The notes beneath the pieces are model-generated. The model was given only the letters and a program-made list of their open reading frames with translations. It was not told where the DNA came from and made no database searches. A stretch of DNA of 64,000 bases from an uncultured Clostridia bacterium (GTDB lineage Bacteria; Bacillota; Clostridia; UBA1381): assembly GCA_934489015.1 (NCBI GenBank), contig CAKSSN010000009.1, forward strand, positions 42,937-106,936. Reading direction: 5' to 3'. This document shows positions 25,312-33,408 of this stretch, piece by piece. Every line of letters starts with the position of its first letter. The stretch's first letter is position 1. The translations under genes were made by a program, and so were the position numbers.

Positions 25312-26655
25312 GTGGCATTTGAAAGTCTCGGCGAAAAGCTGCAAGGCGTGTTTAAAAAGCTGCGCGGCGGCGCAAAGCTGACGGAAAAGGATATAAAGGA
25401 TGCAATGCGTGAGGTTAAGCTTGCGCTTCTTGAAGCTGATGTAAACTTCAAGGTGGTTAAGCATTTTGTAAATTCGGTATCGGAAAAGGCTGTAGGTCAG
25501 GAGGTTATGGAATCCTTAACTCCCGGACAGCAGATTGTTAAAATAGTAAACGATGAGCTTACCGCACTTATGGGCGGCGAATGTTCGCGTCTTGAGTTTG
25601 AAAATAAGCCCCCGACGGTTTTCATGCTGTGCGGCTTGCAGGGTGCCGGTAAAACAACCGCCTGCGGGAAGCTTGCAAAGCACCTTATAAAATCGTCAGG
25701 GAAAAGACCGCTTCTCGTTGCGGCGGACGTTTACAGACCGGCGGCTGTTAAGCAGCTTGAAGTTTTGGGCGAGCAGGTTAAGGCGGCTGTATTTTCAATG
25801 GGTACGGATGTAAATCCCGTTGAAATTGCAAAAAAGGCTGTTGAACACGCAAGAATACACGGAAATGATCCGGTTATTATAGATACGGCAGGCCGGTTGC
25901 AGATTGACGAAGCTCTTATGCAGGAGCTTAAGGAAATTAAGGCGGCTGTAAATCCGAAGGAAATTCTTCTTGTTGTTGACGCTATGACGGGTCAGGATGC
26001 GGTAAATGTTGCCGACGCCTTTAATAAGGACCTCGATATAACCGGCGTTATTTTGTCAAAGCTCGACGGCGACACAAGAGGCGGTGCGGCGCTTTCTGTA
26101 AAGCATATAACGGGAAAGCCGATAAAGCTTGCTTCCGTCGGAGAAAAGCTCGGCGATCTGGAGCCGTTTTATCCGGACAGAATGGCGTCGAGAATACTCG
26201 GCATGGGCGATGTGCTTACGCTTATAGATAAAGCGCAGGAGGCTATGGACGAGAAAAAGGCGGCAGAGCTTGAAAAGAAGATAAAGGATCAGTCCTTTGA
26301 CCTTGATGACTTTTTGCAGCAGTTTAAGCAGATAAGAAAAATGGGATCAATCGCTCAGATTATGGGTATGCTTCCTGGCGTTGATAAAAAGCTTATAGAG
26401 CAGGTTGACACAGAGGAAAATGAAAAGCGTCTGCGTCACACGGAGGCAATTATTCAGTCGATGACGATTGAGGAGAGAAGAAAGCCGCAGATTATCGGTG
26501 CAAACCGAAAAATCAGAATAGCAAAGGGAAGCGGCACAAGAGTTCAGGACGTAAATCAGCTTCTGAAGCAGTTTGCCGAGATGCAGAAGGTTATGAAGCA
26601 GTTTTCAAGCCCAAAGCAGCAGAAAATGCTCAAGCGCCTGAGAAAAATGCGCTGA
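25312..26655 (+). CDS. ffh: Signal recognition particle protein Ffh
   Basis: A 447-residue GTPase that targets nascent membrane and secreted proteins. It starts with GTG at 25312 after GGGAG. The N domain is followed by the G domain with GLQGAGKTT (P-loop), DTAGR and SKLDGD. The C-terminal M domain (about 295-435) has MGSIAQIMGMLPG and a basic RNA-binding helix. It starts 18 bp after ylxM. Confidence 0.97.
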   Translation: MAFESLGEKLQGVFKKLRGGAKLTEKDIKDAMREVKLALLEADVNFKVVKHFVNSVSEKAVGQEVMESLTPGQQIVKIVNDELTALMGGECSRLEFENKPPTVFMLCGLQGAGKTTACGKLAKHLIKSSGKRPLLVAADVYRPAAVKQLEVLGEQVKAAVFSMGTDVNPVEIAKKAVEHARIHGNDPVIIDTAGRLQIDEALMQELKEIKAAVNPKEILLVVDAMTGQDAVNVADAFNKDLDITGVILSKLDGDTRGGAALSVKHITGKPIKLASVGEKLGDLEPFYPDRMASRILGMGDVLTLIDKAQEAMDEKKAAELEKKIKDQSFDLDDFLQQFKQIRKMGSIAQIMGMLPGVDKKLIEQVDTEENEKRLRHTEAIIQSMTIEERRKPQIIGANRKIRIAKGSGTRVQDVNQLLKQFAEMQKVMKQFSSPKQQKMLKRLRKMR

Positions 26656-26737
26656 TTGAAATTTATGTATTATCCGGCATGTAAAATGCGTTTTGCGGCC
26701 GCGTGATAAGAACACTTTGTCAAGGAGGTGAAAAACA

Positions 26738-26980
26738 ATGGCAGTTAAAATAAGACTCAGAAGAATGGGTGCTAAGAAAAGTCCGTTTTACAGAGTTGTA
26801 GTTGCTGATTCAAGATACCCGCGTGACGGAAGATTTATCGAAGAAATCGGAACATACAATCCTATGACGGACCCCGGCACAATCAACATTGATGCCGAAA
26901 AGGCAAAGAAGTGGATTGGCAACGGCGCTCAGCCGACAGATACAGTAAAGGCTCTTTTAAAGAAAGCTAATATTCTTTAA
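26738..26980 (+). CDS. rpsP: 30S ribosomal protein S16
   Basis: An 80-residue small-subunit protein (MAVKIRLRRMGAKKSPFYRVVVADSR). A full AAGGAGGTG ribosome site lies 7 bp before the ATG. It is placed between ffh and khpA, as in most Firmicutes. Confidence 0.98.
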   Translation: MAVKIRLRRMGAKKSPFYRVVVADSRYPRDGRFIEEIGTYNPMTDPGTINIDAEKAKKWIGNGAQPTDTVKALLKKANIL

Positions 26981-27004
26981 TCGCTTTTTTACGGAGGGAT
27001 TATC

Positions 27005-27232
27005 ATGAAACAGGTTTTAGAGATAATTGCAAAATCGCTTGTTGACCATCCTGAAGCTGTAAGCATAAACGAGGTTGTCGGTGACGACTCGGTTACTCTC
27101 GAACTGAGAGTTGATGAAAGCGATATGGGTAAGGTTATCGGCAAGCAGGGCAGAATTGCTAAGGCTATCAGAACCGTTGTTAAGGCGGCTGCAAGCCGTG
27201 AAAACAAGCACGTTGTTGTTGAAATAATATAA
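27005..27232 (+). CDS. khpA: KH-domain RNA-binding protein KhpA
   Basis: A 75-residue single KH domain with the GKVIGKQGRIAKAI loop (GxxG in GKQG). In Firmicutes it pairs with KhpB (EloR/Jag) to regulate cell elongation and RNA. The position between rpsP and rimM is typical. ACGGAGG precedes the ATG. Confidence 0.94.
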   Translation: MKQVLEIIAKSLVDHPEAVSINEVVGDDSVTLELRVDESDMGKVIGKQGRIAKAIRTVVKAAASRENKHVVVEII

Positions 27233-27245
27233 CAAAATTTCTGAG

Positions 27246-27273
27246 AAAATCCGCCGAAACTGCGGATTTTTTT
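27246..27273 (+). terminator. Terminator between khpA and rimM
   Basis: Stem AAAATCCGC/GCGGATTTT, then TTT. It may partly separate the highly expressed rpsP-khpA from rimM-trmD. Confidence 0.8.
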
Positions 27274-27293
27274 CTTAAACGGAGGTAATAGCT

Positions 27294-27800
27294 ATGTCAA
27301 GGCTTGAGGTTGGAAAAATTATTAATACGCATGGTCTGCGCGGAGAGGTAAAGGTAGTTTCCTGGACAGACTCTCCGGAGGATTTTGAGCAGATAAAAAC
27401 AGTTTATGCCGAAAATAAAGGCAGTGCGGACGAGCTTCACATAAAGGGCGTAAAATATCAGAAAAACAATCTTATTATAAAATTTGACGAAATAAACTCT
27501 ATCGAGGAAGCCGAAGGCTTTAAAAATTTTGTGCTTACCGCAGACAGAGAGTCTTTGCCTCCGCTTCCGGACGGTCGGCATTATATTGTTGATTTGCTTG
27601 AGTGCGAGGTGTTTGACGAGGGCGGAAATAGGATAGGCAAAATGTCTGATGTTTTTCCGGCAGGCGGCAGAGATGTTTATGAAATAAAGCGTGACGGCGC
27701 AAAGCCGATTTTACTTTCGGTGAGCGACGAAACGGTTAAGAAAATAGATATTGACAATAAAAAAATTGTCGTTTGTATTCCTGATGAGTGGGAAGAATGA
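27294..27800 (+). CDS. rimM: Ribosome maturation factor RimM
   Basis: A 168-residue 16S processing factor that binds S19 during 30S assembly. The N-terminal beta barrel starts EVGKIINTHGLRGEVKV, and the C-terminal PRC-barrel includes GRHYIVDLLECEVFDEGGNRIG and FPAGGRDVYEI. ACGGAGG precedes the start. It is followed by trmD. Confidence 0.95.
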   Translation: MSRLEVGKIINTHGLRGEVKVVSWTDSPEDFEQIKTVYAENKGSADELHIKGVKYQKNNLIIKFDEINSIEEAEGFKNFVLTADRESLPPLPDGRHYIVDLLECEVFDEGGNRIGKMSDVFPAGGRDVYEIKRDGAKPILLSVSDETVKKIDIDNKKIVVCIPDEWEE

Positions 27801-27828
27801 TTTTTTCACTATGTAAATAGGAAAGGCT

Positions 27829-28581
27829 GTGAATTTTTTGCTTTCATTTCATGTTCTTACGCTTTTTCCCGATATGCTGCGCGCAGCGCTCGGCGAAAGC
27901 ATAATCGGCAGAGCCGAAAGGAGCGGGCTTATTTCGCTTGAATTTATTAATATACGTGACTTTGCCTTTAATAAGCACAGAAAGACGGATTTATATCCGT
28001 ATGGCGGCGGTATGGGCATGGTTATGACACCTGAGCCGATTTATAAGGCATGGGAGAGCGTGTGCGAAAAAACAGGCACGCGGCCGTATACGATTTATAT
28101 GTCGCCGCAGGGAAAGGTGTTCAATCAAAATGCTGCAAAGGCTCTGCTTTCAAAAGAGGAAATAATAATTCTTTGCGGTCATTATGAAGGCGTAGACCAA
28201 AGGGTTATAGACGAAATAGTTGATGAGGAAATATCAATAGGTGATTTTGTCCTGACGGGCGGAGAAATTCCGGCAATGGCTGTTATAGATGCCGTTTCGA
28301 GAATGGTTCCCGGAGTTCTCAGCGAGGAAAGCTCTTATACGGAGGAGTCGCATTTTTCGGGACTTCTTGAATATCCGCAATATACGCGCCCGGAGGAGTT
28401 TATGGGAAGAAAGGTGCCTGAGGTTTTGCTTTCGGGTCACCATGCAAATATTCAGAAGTGGAAGCGTGAGCAGGCGCTTTTAAATACGCTTAAAAAGCGC
28501 CCCGATATGCTTTCTTCTGCCGATTTATCCGATAAGGACAAAGAATTTCTTAAAAAATCGACTGAAAATAATAATGATTGA
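27829..28581 (+). CDS. trmD: tRNA (guanine-N1)-methyltransferase TrmD
   Basis: A 250-residue SPOUT enzyme that methylates G37 of tRNAs. It starts with GTG at 27829. The knotted SAM site is visible in CGHYEGVDQRVIDE and DFVLTGGEIPAMAVIDAVSRMVPGV. It is the final gene of the ylxM-ffh-rpsP-khpA-rimM-trmD run. Its stop is almost back to back with the convergent MerR gene (2 bp), with no visible terminator between them. Confidence 0.96.
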   Translation: MNFLLSFHVLTLFPDMLRAALGESIIGRAERSGLISLEFINIRDFAFNKHRKTDLYPYGGGMGMVMTPEPIYKAWESVCEKTGTRPYTIYMSPQGKVFNQNAAKALLSKEEIIILCGHYEGVDQRVIDEIVDEEISIGDFVLTGGEIPAMAVIDAVSRMVPGVLSEESSYTEESHFSGLLEYPQYTRPEEFMGRKVPEVLLSGHHANIQKWKREQALLNTLKKRPDMLSSADLSDKDKEFLKKSTENNND

Positions 28582-28582
28582 T

Positions 28583-29344
28583 TTATATTATCGGCATAAC
28601 AACCTGCGTTATAAACTTGCTTTTATCCGTGTGCTGAGGAGGTCCCTCCAGATAAACATATCGGCACACTCCCGAAAGCTGCAGGTTATTTTCTTTTGCA
28701 TATTCAATAAGTCTTTCCGCAGCGGAAAAAAGGTTTTCGTACGGGCCGTGATAAAACGTGCATATCGCGCGCAAGGACGGGAAAAGCGAAATATATTTTC
28801 CCTCGCTGTGCGGAGGTACGGCAACGCAGTATGAAACAATATTTGGGCTCTTTATGTCAAACTCGGTAAAATACATACGCTTTGTTGTGTCCGTTCCGCA
28901 ACTGCGCATTGCTTCAAGCGCAGTATCGCGCAGAATTTTCGTCTTTTCCGCAATCGTAACCGAGTTAAAAACACGTTTGTAAACGGTTTGTTCGTCTGTA
29001 TATATTTCCTTTATTTTTTCGGAGCTTTTCTCCGTTCTTTCATAAAGTCTTTCTATGTTTAAATTAATTTCGTCGCGCAGAGCCTCAAGCCTGTGTATAA
29101 GCGGAATTAAATCGGTTGTTCCGCTGAAATATCCACGTATTTCATCTAATGAAAGACCGAGATTTTGAAAAATTCTTATCGTTCTTATCTGAACAAAGGT
29201 ATCTATGGTATAGTATCTGTTCCCGTTTTCGCCCTCCTTAACGTCGGGCTTTATAAGACCTTTATCTTCATAGTTAAGTATAATGCGTCTTGTTATTCCT
29301 ATTGATTTTGCAATTTCTCCTATAGAAAACAGTTTATCCTTCAT
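28583..29344 (-). CDS. MerR-family regulator with GyrI-like effector domain
   Basis: A 253-residue regulator. The N-terminal MerR helix-turn-helix reads FSIGEIAKSIGITRRIILNYEDKGLIKPD. A dimerisation helix (about 75-110) follows, then a C-terminal effector-binding domain of the GyrI/BmrR type (about 125-253). Such proteins bind small lipophilic molecules and often control a drug exporter, but no obvious target lies beside it here. The start at 29344 places the HTH at the N-terminus; a longer frame to 29407 adds unlikely residues. Confidence 0.82.
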   Translation of the reverse strand: MKDKLFSIGEIAKSIGITRRIILNYEDKGLIKPDVKEGENGNRYYTIDTFVQIRTIRIFQNLGLSLDEIRGYFSGTTDLIPLIHRLEALRDEINLNIERLYERTEKSSEKIKEIYTDEQTVYKRVFNSVTIAEKTKILRDTALEAMRSCGTDTTKRMYFTEFDIKSPNIVSYCVAVPPHSEGKYISLFPSLRAICTFYHGPYENLFSAAERLIEYAKENNLQLSGVCRYVYLEGPPQHTDKSKFITQVVMPII

Positions 29345-29452
29345 TTTGATTTCTGCCGCCTTTGTATAATATATAAACATTCTATCATAAATTAATATGT
29401 AATGCAAGTAAAAAATAAAAAAATCAGATTATATATTTTTTTCAAAAAACTA

Positions 29453-29481
29453 TTGCATTTTTTGTCACTATATGCTATAAT
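29453..29481 (+). promoter_or_regulatory. Promoter for the glycine riboswitch-symporter unit
   Basis: TTGCAT (29453-29458), 17 bp, TATAAT (29476-29481), about 15-20 bp before the aptamer. Confidence 0.8.
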
Positions 29482-29497
29482 ATAATTGTAGTAATAT

Positions 29498-29680
29498 TAA
29501 CTCTGGAGAGTCTCATGTTCCGATTTGAGAAAAATCGGGAATTTTGTTTTATGAAAAGCATAAAACGAGCGCCGAAGGTGTACGGGAAATTTCATTAGTT
29601 TCCTTATCTCTCAGGCAAAAGGACAGGGGGTATTAAATGTCCTTATCTCCAAAGCCGATATTACCGGCTTTATTTTTTTA
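29498..29680 (+). promoter_or_regulatory. Glycine riboswitch with downstream terminator platform
   Basis: The glycine aptamer hallmarks are present in order: CTCTGGAGAG (29501-29510), GCGCCGAAGG (about 29570-29580) and CTCTCAGGCAAAAGGACAG (about 29609-29627). Only one aptamer is evident. After it, TGTCCTT (29639-29645) can pair back with AAGGACA at the aptamer end. This is followed by a terminator hairpin AAAGCCG/CGGCTTT with a T run (29651-29679). The unit therefore probably controls the symporter by transcription termination in response to glycine. Confidence 0.9.
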
Positions 29681-29698
29681 ATTTGGGGGAATGAAAAA

Positions 29699-31123
29699 AT
29701 GGAAAAATTCACAGCATGGCTATCTGCCGTTGACGATCTTGTGTGGGGCGTACCGCTGATTGTGATGATAATCGCAGCGGGAATACTGCTCAGCATAAGA
29801 GTCGGATTTTTGCAGGTACATAAGCTTCCTCTTGCGCTCAAATATATGTTCGCAAACGAAGAGGACGGCGAAGGAGAGGTTTCGAGCTTCGGAGCGCTAT
29901 GTACGGCGCTTTCGGCAACAATCGGAACGGGTAATATAGTCGGAGTTGCAACGGCTATAGCTGCCGGCGGACCGGGCGCGCTTTTCTGGATGGAGGTTGC
30001 CGCATTTTTCGGAATGGCAACGAAATATTCCGAAGGCTTGCTTGCCGTAAAGTACAGAGAAATTGATAAAAACGGCAAGGTTTTGGGCGGTCCGTTTTAC
30101 TACATAGAAAGAGGTATGGGAAAGGGCTGGAAATGGCTCGGAGTGCTGTTTGCGGTTTTCGGAACTCTTGCCGGAATAATGGGTATAGGAACAATAACTC
30201 AGATTAACGGTATAACCTCTGCAGCTCTTGACTTCTTTGATCCCACAAATGCGCATATCGCATTTTCAATCGGCGGAATGCAGTATTCATGGGCAACCGT
30301 AATTTCGGGAGCTGTTGTTACGCTGCTTGTTGCGCTTGTTGTAATCGGCGGAATTAAGAGAATATCAAAAGTTTCGGAAATAATTGTACCTTTTATGGCT
30401 GTTATTTACTTTGTATGCGGAATAATTCTTATAGCCTGCAACATAACTAAAGTTCCCGGCGCTGTTAGGCTTGTGGTTGAAAGCGCATTCTGTCCGCAGG
30501 CGGTATTCGGCGGTGCAATAGGTATCACAATGAAAGCCGCAATGCAAAAAGGTATTGCAAGAGGTATTTTCTCAAATGAAGCAGGTCTTGGCTCGGCGCC
30601 TATCGCAGCTGCTGCCGCACAGACAAAGGAGCCCGTAAGACAGGGACTTGTCTGTATGACCGGTACGTTCTTTGATACTATCGTAATTTGTACAATAACA
30701 GGACTTTCAATAGTCCTTACAGACTCTTATACGCTTGCTATGGACGGCACGCTCAAGGGTGCCGCCGTAACGACTGAGGCGTTTACTAGGGGACTGCCGT
30801 TTTCAAATAATGTGTGCGCGTTCCTTTTGATGATTTCGCTTGTATTCTTTGCATTTACGACAATTCTCGGCTGGGACTACTATTCGGAAAGATGCCTTCA
30901 GTACCTTGTAGGGAACAAGAAATGGGCGCTTATGACGTTTAAAATTCTCTATATTGCGGCTGTTTGCGTAGGACCTTATCTGACAGTTTCGTTTGTATGG
31001 ACGATAGCCGACATTTTTAACGGTCTTATGGCGCTTCCGAACCTCGTGGCGTTGTTTGCTCTTAGCGGCGTTGTTGCGGCGGAAACCAAGAAATATTTTG
31101 ACAAAATAAAAAAGCAAAAATAA
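29699..31123 (+). CDS. Sodium:alanine/glycine symporter (AGCS family)
   Basis: A 474-residue membrane transporter of the alanine or glycine:cation symporter family with about 10-11 hydrophobic spans. Typical segments are TALSATIGTGNIVGVATAIAAGGPGALFWMEVAAFFGMATKYSEG and KGIARGIFSNEAGLGSAPIAAAAAQTKEPVRQG. It takes up glycine or alanine with sodium. The upstream glycine riboswitch makes glycine the likely main substrate, with either import or overflow export possible. The length is normal. Confidence 0.93.
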   Translation: MEKFTAWLSAVDDLVWGVPLIVMIIAAGILLSIRVGFLQVHKLPLALKYMFANEEDGEGEVSSFGALCTALSATIGTGNIVGVATAIAAGGPGALFWMEVAAFFGMATKYSEGLLAVKYREIDKNGKVLGGPFYYIERGMGKGWKWLGVLFAVFGTLAGIMGIGTITQINGITSAALDFFDPTNAHIAFSIGGMQYSWATVISGAVVTLLVALVVIGGIKRISKVSEIIVPFMAVIYFVCGIILIACNITKVPGAVRLVVESAFCPQAVFGGAIGITMKAAMQKGIARGIFSNEAGLGSAPIAAAAAQTKEPVRQGLVCMTGTFFDTIVICTITGLSIVLTDSYTLAMDGTLKGAAVTTEAFTRGLPFSNNVCAFLLMISLVFFAFTTILGWDYYSERCLQYLVGNKKWALMTFKILYIAAVCVGPYLTVSFVWTIADIFNGLMALPNLVALFALSGVVAAETKKYFDKIKKQK

Positions 31124-31136
31124 AGTAATTTAATAA

Positions 31137-31172
31137 AAAATGCCGATGATGTAAATTCAGTCGGCATTTTTT
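31137..31172 (+). terminator. Terminator after the AGCS gene
   Basis: Stem AAAATGCCGA/TCGGCATTTT, followed by TT. Confidence 0.9.
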
Positions 31173-31173
31173 G

Positions 31174-31202
31174 TTGACATAAATAAAATTTGGTGCTATA
31201 AT
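31174..31202 (+). promoter_or_regulatory. Promoter for the methyltransferase-EamA pair
   Basis: TTGACA (31174-31179), 17 bp, TATAAT (31197-31202). The -35 is just downstream of the preceding terminator. Confidence 0.9.
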
Positions 31203-31221
31203 CAAGGCTAAGGTGATATAT

Positions 31222-32005
31222 ATGAATATTAAAGATAAAAGAATAGACGGCGGAAATGCATTTGACTGGGGACGCACATCAAAGGAATATGCAAAATTCC
31301 GCGATATATACCACGTCGAATTTTATGAACACATAGCCGGGCGCGGCTTGTGCGTTAAAGGTCAGAGTGTGCTCGATATAGGAACGGGAACGGGCGTTAT
31401 TCCGCGAAATATGTATAAATTCGGAGCAGCATGGAGCGCGGAGGATATATCGGAAAATCAGATAAAGGAAGCAAATAAGCTTTCAGTCGGGATGGATATA
31501 AATTATTTTACCGCGTCGGATGAAGAGCTTGCTTTCCCCGATAATTCGTTTGATGTTATAACAGCGTGTCAGTGCTTTTGGTATTTACATCATGAAGATT
31601 TGGCAAAAAAACTTTTTAAAATGCTAAAGCACGGCGGAAGCTTTTTGGTTATGTGCATGGAATGGCTGCCGTTTGAAAGCGAAATTGCAAATGAGAGCGA
31701 AAAGCTTGTTTTGAAATACAGTCCGTCATCGAGCGGCGCCGGTGAAACAATGCATAAGATTGATATTCCGAAATGCTATGAGGAATATTCATGATGAATA
31801 TAAGCTGAATGTTCACTTTACGCGCAGCGGCTGGAACGGAAGAATGAAAGCCTGTCGCGGCATAGGTGCGTCGCTGCCGCCTGAGAAAATAAAGGAGTGG
31901 GAGAGCGAGCATACAGATATGCTTTCCCGTATTGCGCCGGAAGAATTTGATATTTTGCATTATGCGGCAATTGCTCAATTAAGGAAAAAGGATATGGTAA
32001 AATGA
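31222..32005 (+). pseudogene. Class I SAM-dependent methyltransferase, frameshifted
   Basis: The N-terminal part carries a Rossmann methyltransferase fold (VLDIGTGTGVIPRNMYKFGAAWSAEDISENQIKEA) and the acceptor-side text AFPDNSFDVITACQCFWYLHHEDL. The frame ends at a TGA at 31792-31794. Homology continues one frame over from about 31790 (HDEYKLNVHFTRSGWNGRMKACRGIGASLPPEKIKEWE) to 32005. One extra T near 31788 explains the break. The whole would be about 260 residues, the normal family length. The ATGA overlap with the next gene at 32002 fits the full-length frame, so the damage is recent or a sequencing slip. Confidence 0.85.
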
Positions 32006-32859
32006 ATTCAAAGCTAAAGGGAATTTTTTATGTTATAATGGCTGCGTTCGGGTTTTCGATGATGAGCGTGTTTGTGCATCTGTCGGGCGATTTGCCCTTT
32101 TTTCAAAAAGCATTTTTCAGAAATGCGGCGGCGCTTATAGCCGTTACGGGTCTGATGCTCAAAAATCACGTAGGGTTTATTCCCAAAAAAGACTGTCTGC
32201 CGCAGCTGTTTTGCCGCGCCTTGTTCGGAACAATCGGTCTTGTGTGTAACTTTTATGCGATAGACCGACTTGTGCTTGCCGACGCTAATATGCTAAATAA
32301 GCTTTCTCCGTTTTTTGCAATTATATTTTCCGTATTCTTGCTTAAGGAAAAGCCGACTGCGGTGCAAATTCTCGGCGTGCTGACGGCGTTTGTCGGAAGT
32401 ATGTGCATAATAAAGCCGTCCGGCAGCGGATATGCGTCATTTCCGGCGCTTATAGGCGCGCTCGGAGGGCTCGGCGCCGGAGCTGCATATACTTTTGTGC
32501 GCGTGCTCGGTAAAAAGGGTGAAAACGGATATGTTATAATATTTTTCTTCTCGGCATTTTCCTGCCTTGTGTGTCTGCCGTTTATGATTTTTAATCCGGC
32601 GGCAATGAGCCTTAAAAGCCTTGTCTGCCTGATACTTGCCGGGGTAAGCGCCTGCGTGGGTCAGTTTGGAATAACGCACGCGTATATGCTGGCTCCCGCA
32701 AAGGAAATTTCGGTATATGACTATACGCAGGTTATTTTTGCGGCCGTATTCGGATTTTTGATTTTTAATCAGGTTCCGGATTTTTTGAGCGTTGTCGGCT
32801 ATTTTCTGATATGCGGCGCCGGTATAGCAATGTTTTTCTATAATAAAAACCGCGCCTGA
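32002..32859 (+). CDS. EamA/DMT-family transporter
   Basis: A 285-residue membrane protein with ten hydrophobic segments arranged as two EamA repeats. Repeat 1 ends near AVQILGVLTAFVGSMCIIKPSG and repeat 2 near FLIFNQVPDFLSVVGYFLICGAGIAMFF. The family exports diverse metabolites, and the substrate cannot be read from sequence. Its start overlaps the stop of the frameshifted methyltransferase. Confidence 0.88.
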   Translation: MNSKLKGIFYVIMAAFGFSMMSVFVHLSGDLPFFQKAFFRNAAALIAVTGLMLKNHVGFIPKKDCLPQLFCRALFGTIGLVCNFYAIDRLVLADANMLNKLSPFFAIIFSVFLLKEKPTAVQILGVLTAFVGSMCIIKPSGSGYASFPALIGALGGLGAGAAYTFVRVLGKKGENGYVIIFFFSAFSCLVCLPFMIFNPAAMSLKSLVCLILAGVSACVGQFGITHAYMLAPAKEISVYDYTQVIFAAVFGFLIFNQVPDFLSVVGYFLICGAGIAMFFYNKNRA

Positions 32860-32986
32860 TACGGATGTCAGCCGTCCTTTCCCCGAAAGCGTTTTCGCAG
32901 CGGAAAAACATTTATATCGGTATAAATAATGTTTTTTGCATTTCGCACAAAAATTTTCGGGATTAAAAAAATTTTAAAAATTTTTC

Positions 32987-33015
32987 TTGACAATTTAATA
33001 AACCTGTGGTAAAAT
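32987..33015 (+). promoter_or_regulatory. Promoter of a candidate small RNA
   Basis: TTGACA (32987-32992), 17 bp, TAAAAT (33010-33015). Confidence 0.85.
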
Positions 33016-33021
33016 ATACAT

Positions 33022-33090
33022 GATAGTTGTTTTAGACTATCGTATGGAAAAGATCGCACATTTTGTCACCCTAGCGATCTTTTCTTTTTT
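33022..33090 (+). ncRNA. Candidate small RNA of about 70-75 nt, two hairpins
   Basis: Starting about 7 bp after a strong promoter, the predicted transcript has a first hairpin (GATAGT/ACTATC, extended by ATAC/GTAT). A terminator hairpin follows (GAAAAGATCGC/GCGATCTTTTC, 33047-33084) with a T run to 33090. No ribosome site or reading frame of useful size is present. It could be a free sRNA or an attenuated leader. No known family was recognised. Confidence 0.55.
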
Positions 33091-33121
33091 GCTTTTTGTC
33101 AATTGTTGTGGTGAGATTTTT

Positions 33122-33150
33122 TTGACATACAAAAATTAAGCGATAATATT
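33122..33150 (+). promoter_or_regulatory. Possible promoter for the DUF1846 leader
   Basis: TTGACA at about 33122, then a 16-bp spacer and TAATAT. It is less perfect than its neighbours. Confidence 0.5.
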
Positions 33151-33156
33151 TTGTGT

Positions 33157-33300
33157 TTTTTGGACCGATATTATAACGAGTGACTGATTGGCAATTTGGT
33201 TACATTCCGGTGCTGCGAAAATGCAGCAATCCTTTATGCTGCCCGGACGTACAGAACGGAAACAGGCTTTGACGAAGCCTTCTTTGTGACACATTTATTT
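33157..33300 (+). ncRNA. Candidate structured leader RNA upstream of DUF1846
   Basis: A GC-richer island in AT-rich flanks with several pairings. TGCTGC/GCAGCA (about 33211-33232) forms a hairpin, but the same GCAGCA can instead pair with a second TGCTGC at about 33238. TCCGG/CCGGA encloses both. Near the end AGGCTT/GAAGCCT (about 33268-33286) makes a terminator-like hairpin with a poor T run. Mutually exclusive pairings ahead of a gene suggest a riboswitch or attenuator. It was not recognised as a known class. Confidence 0.45.
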
Positions 33301-33408
33301 ATCCTAAAAAAATTTCCGAAAAAATAAAAATCATATTGAATTATTTTCGTTTATATGATATACTTAATAGTGGAAAAATAAAATACAAACTCACTGAAAG
33401 GATAAAAC

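Noticed and set aside
24943..25464. A 173-residue minus-strand frame opposite ylxM/ffh
   Set aside because: It lies antisense to two certain genes, with no start signal and a composition typical of a mirror frame.
33022..33300. Assignment of the two RNA candidates to 6S RNA, SRP RNA, T-box or a named riboswitch
   Set aside because: The conserved boxes of those families could not be found by eye, so no family name is given.
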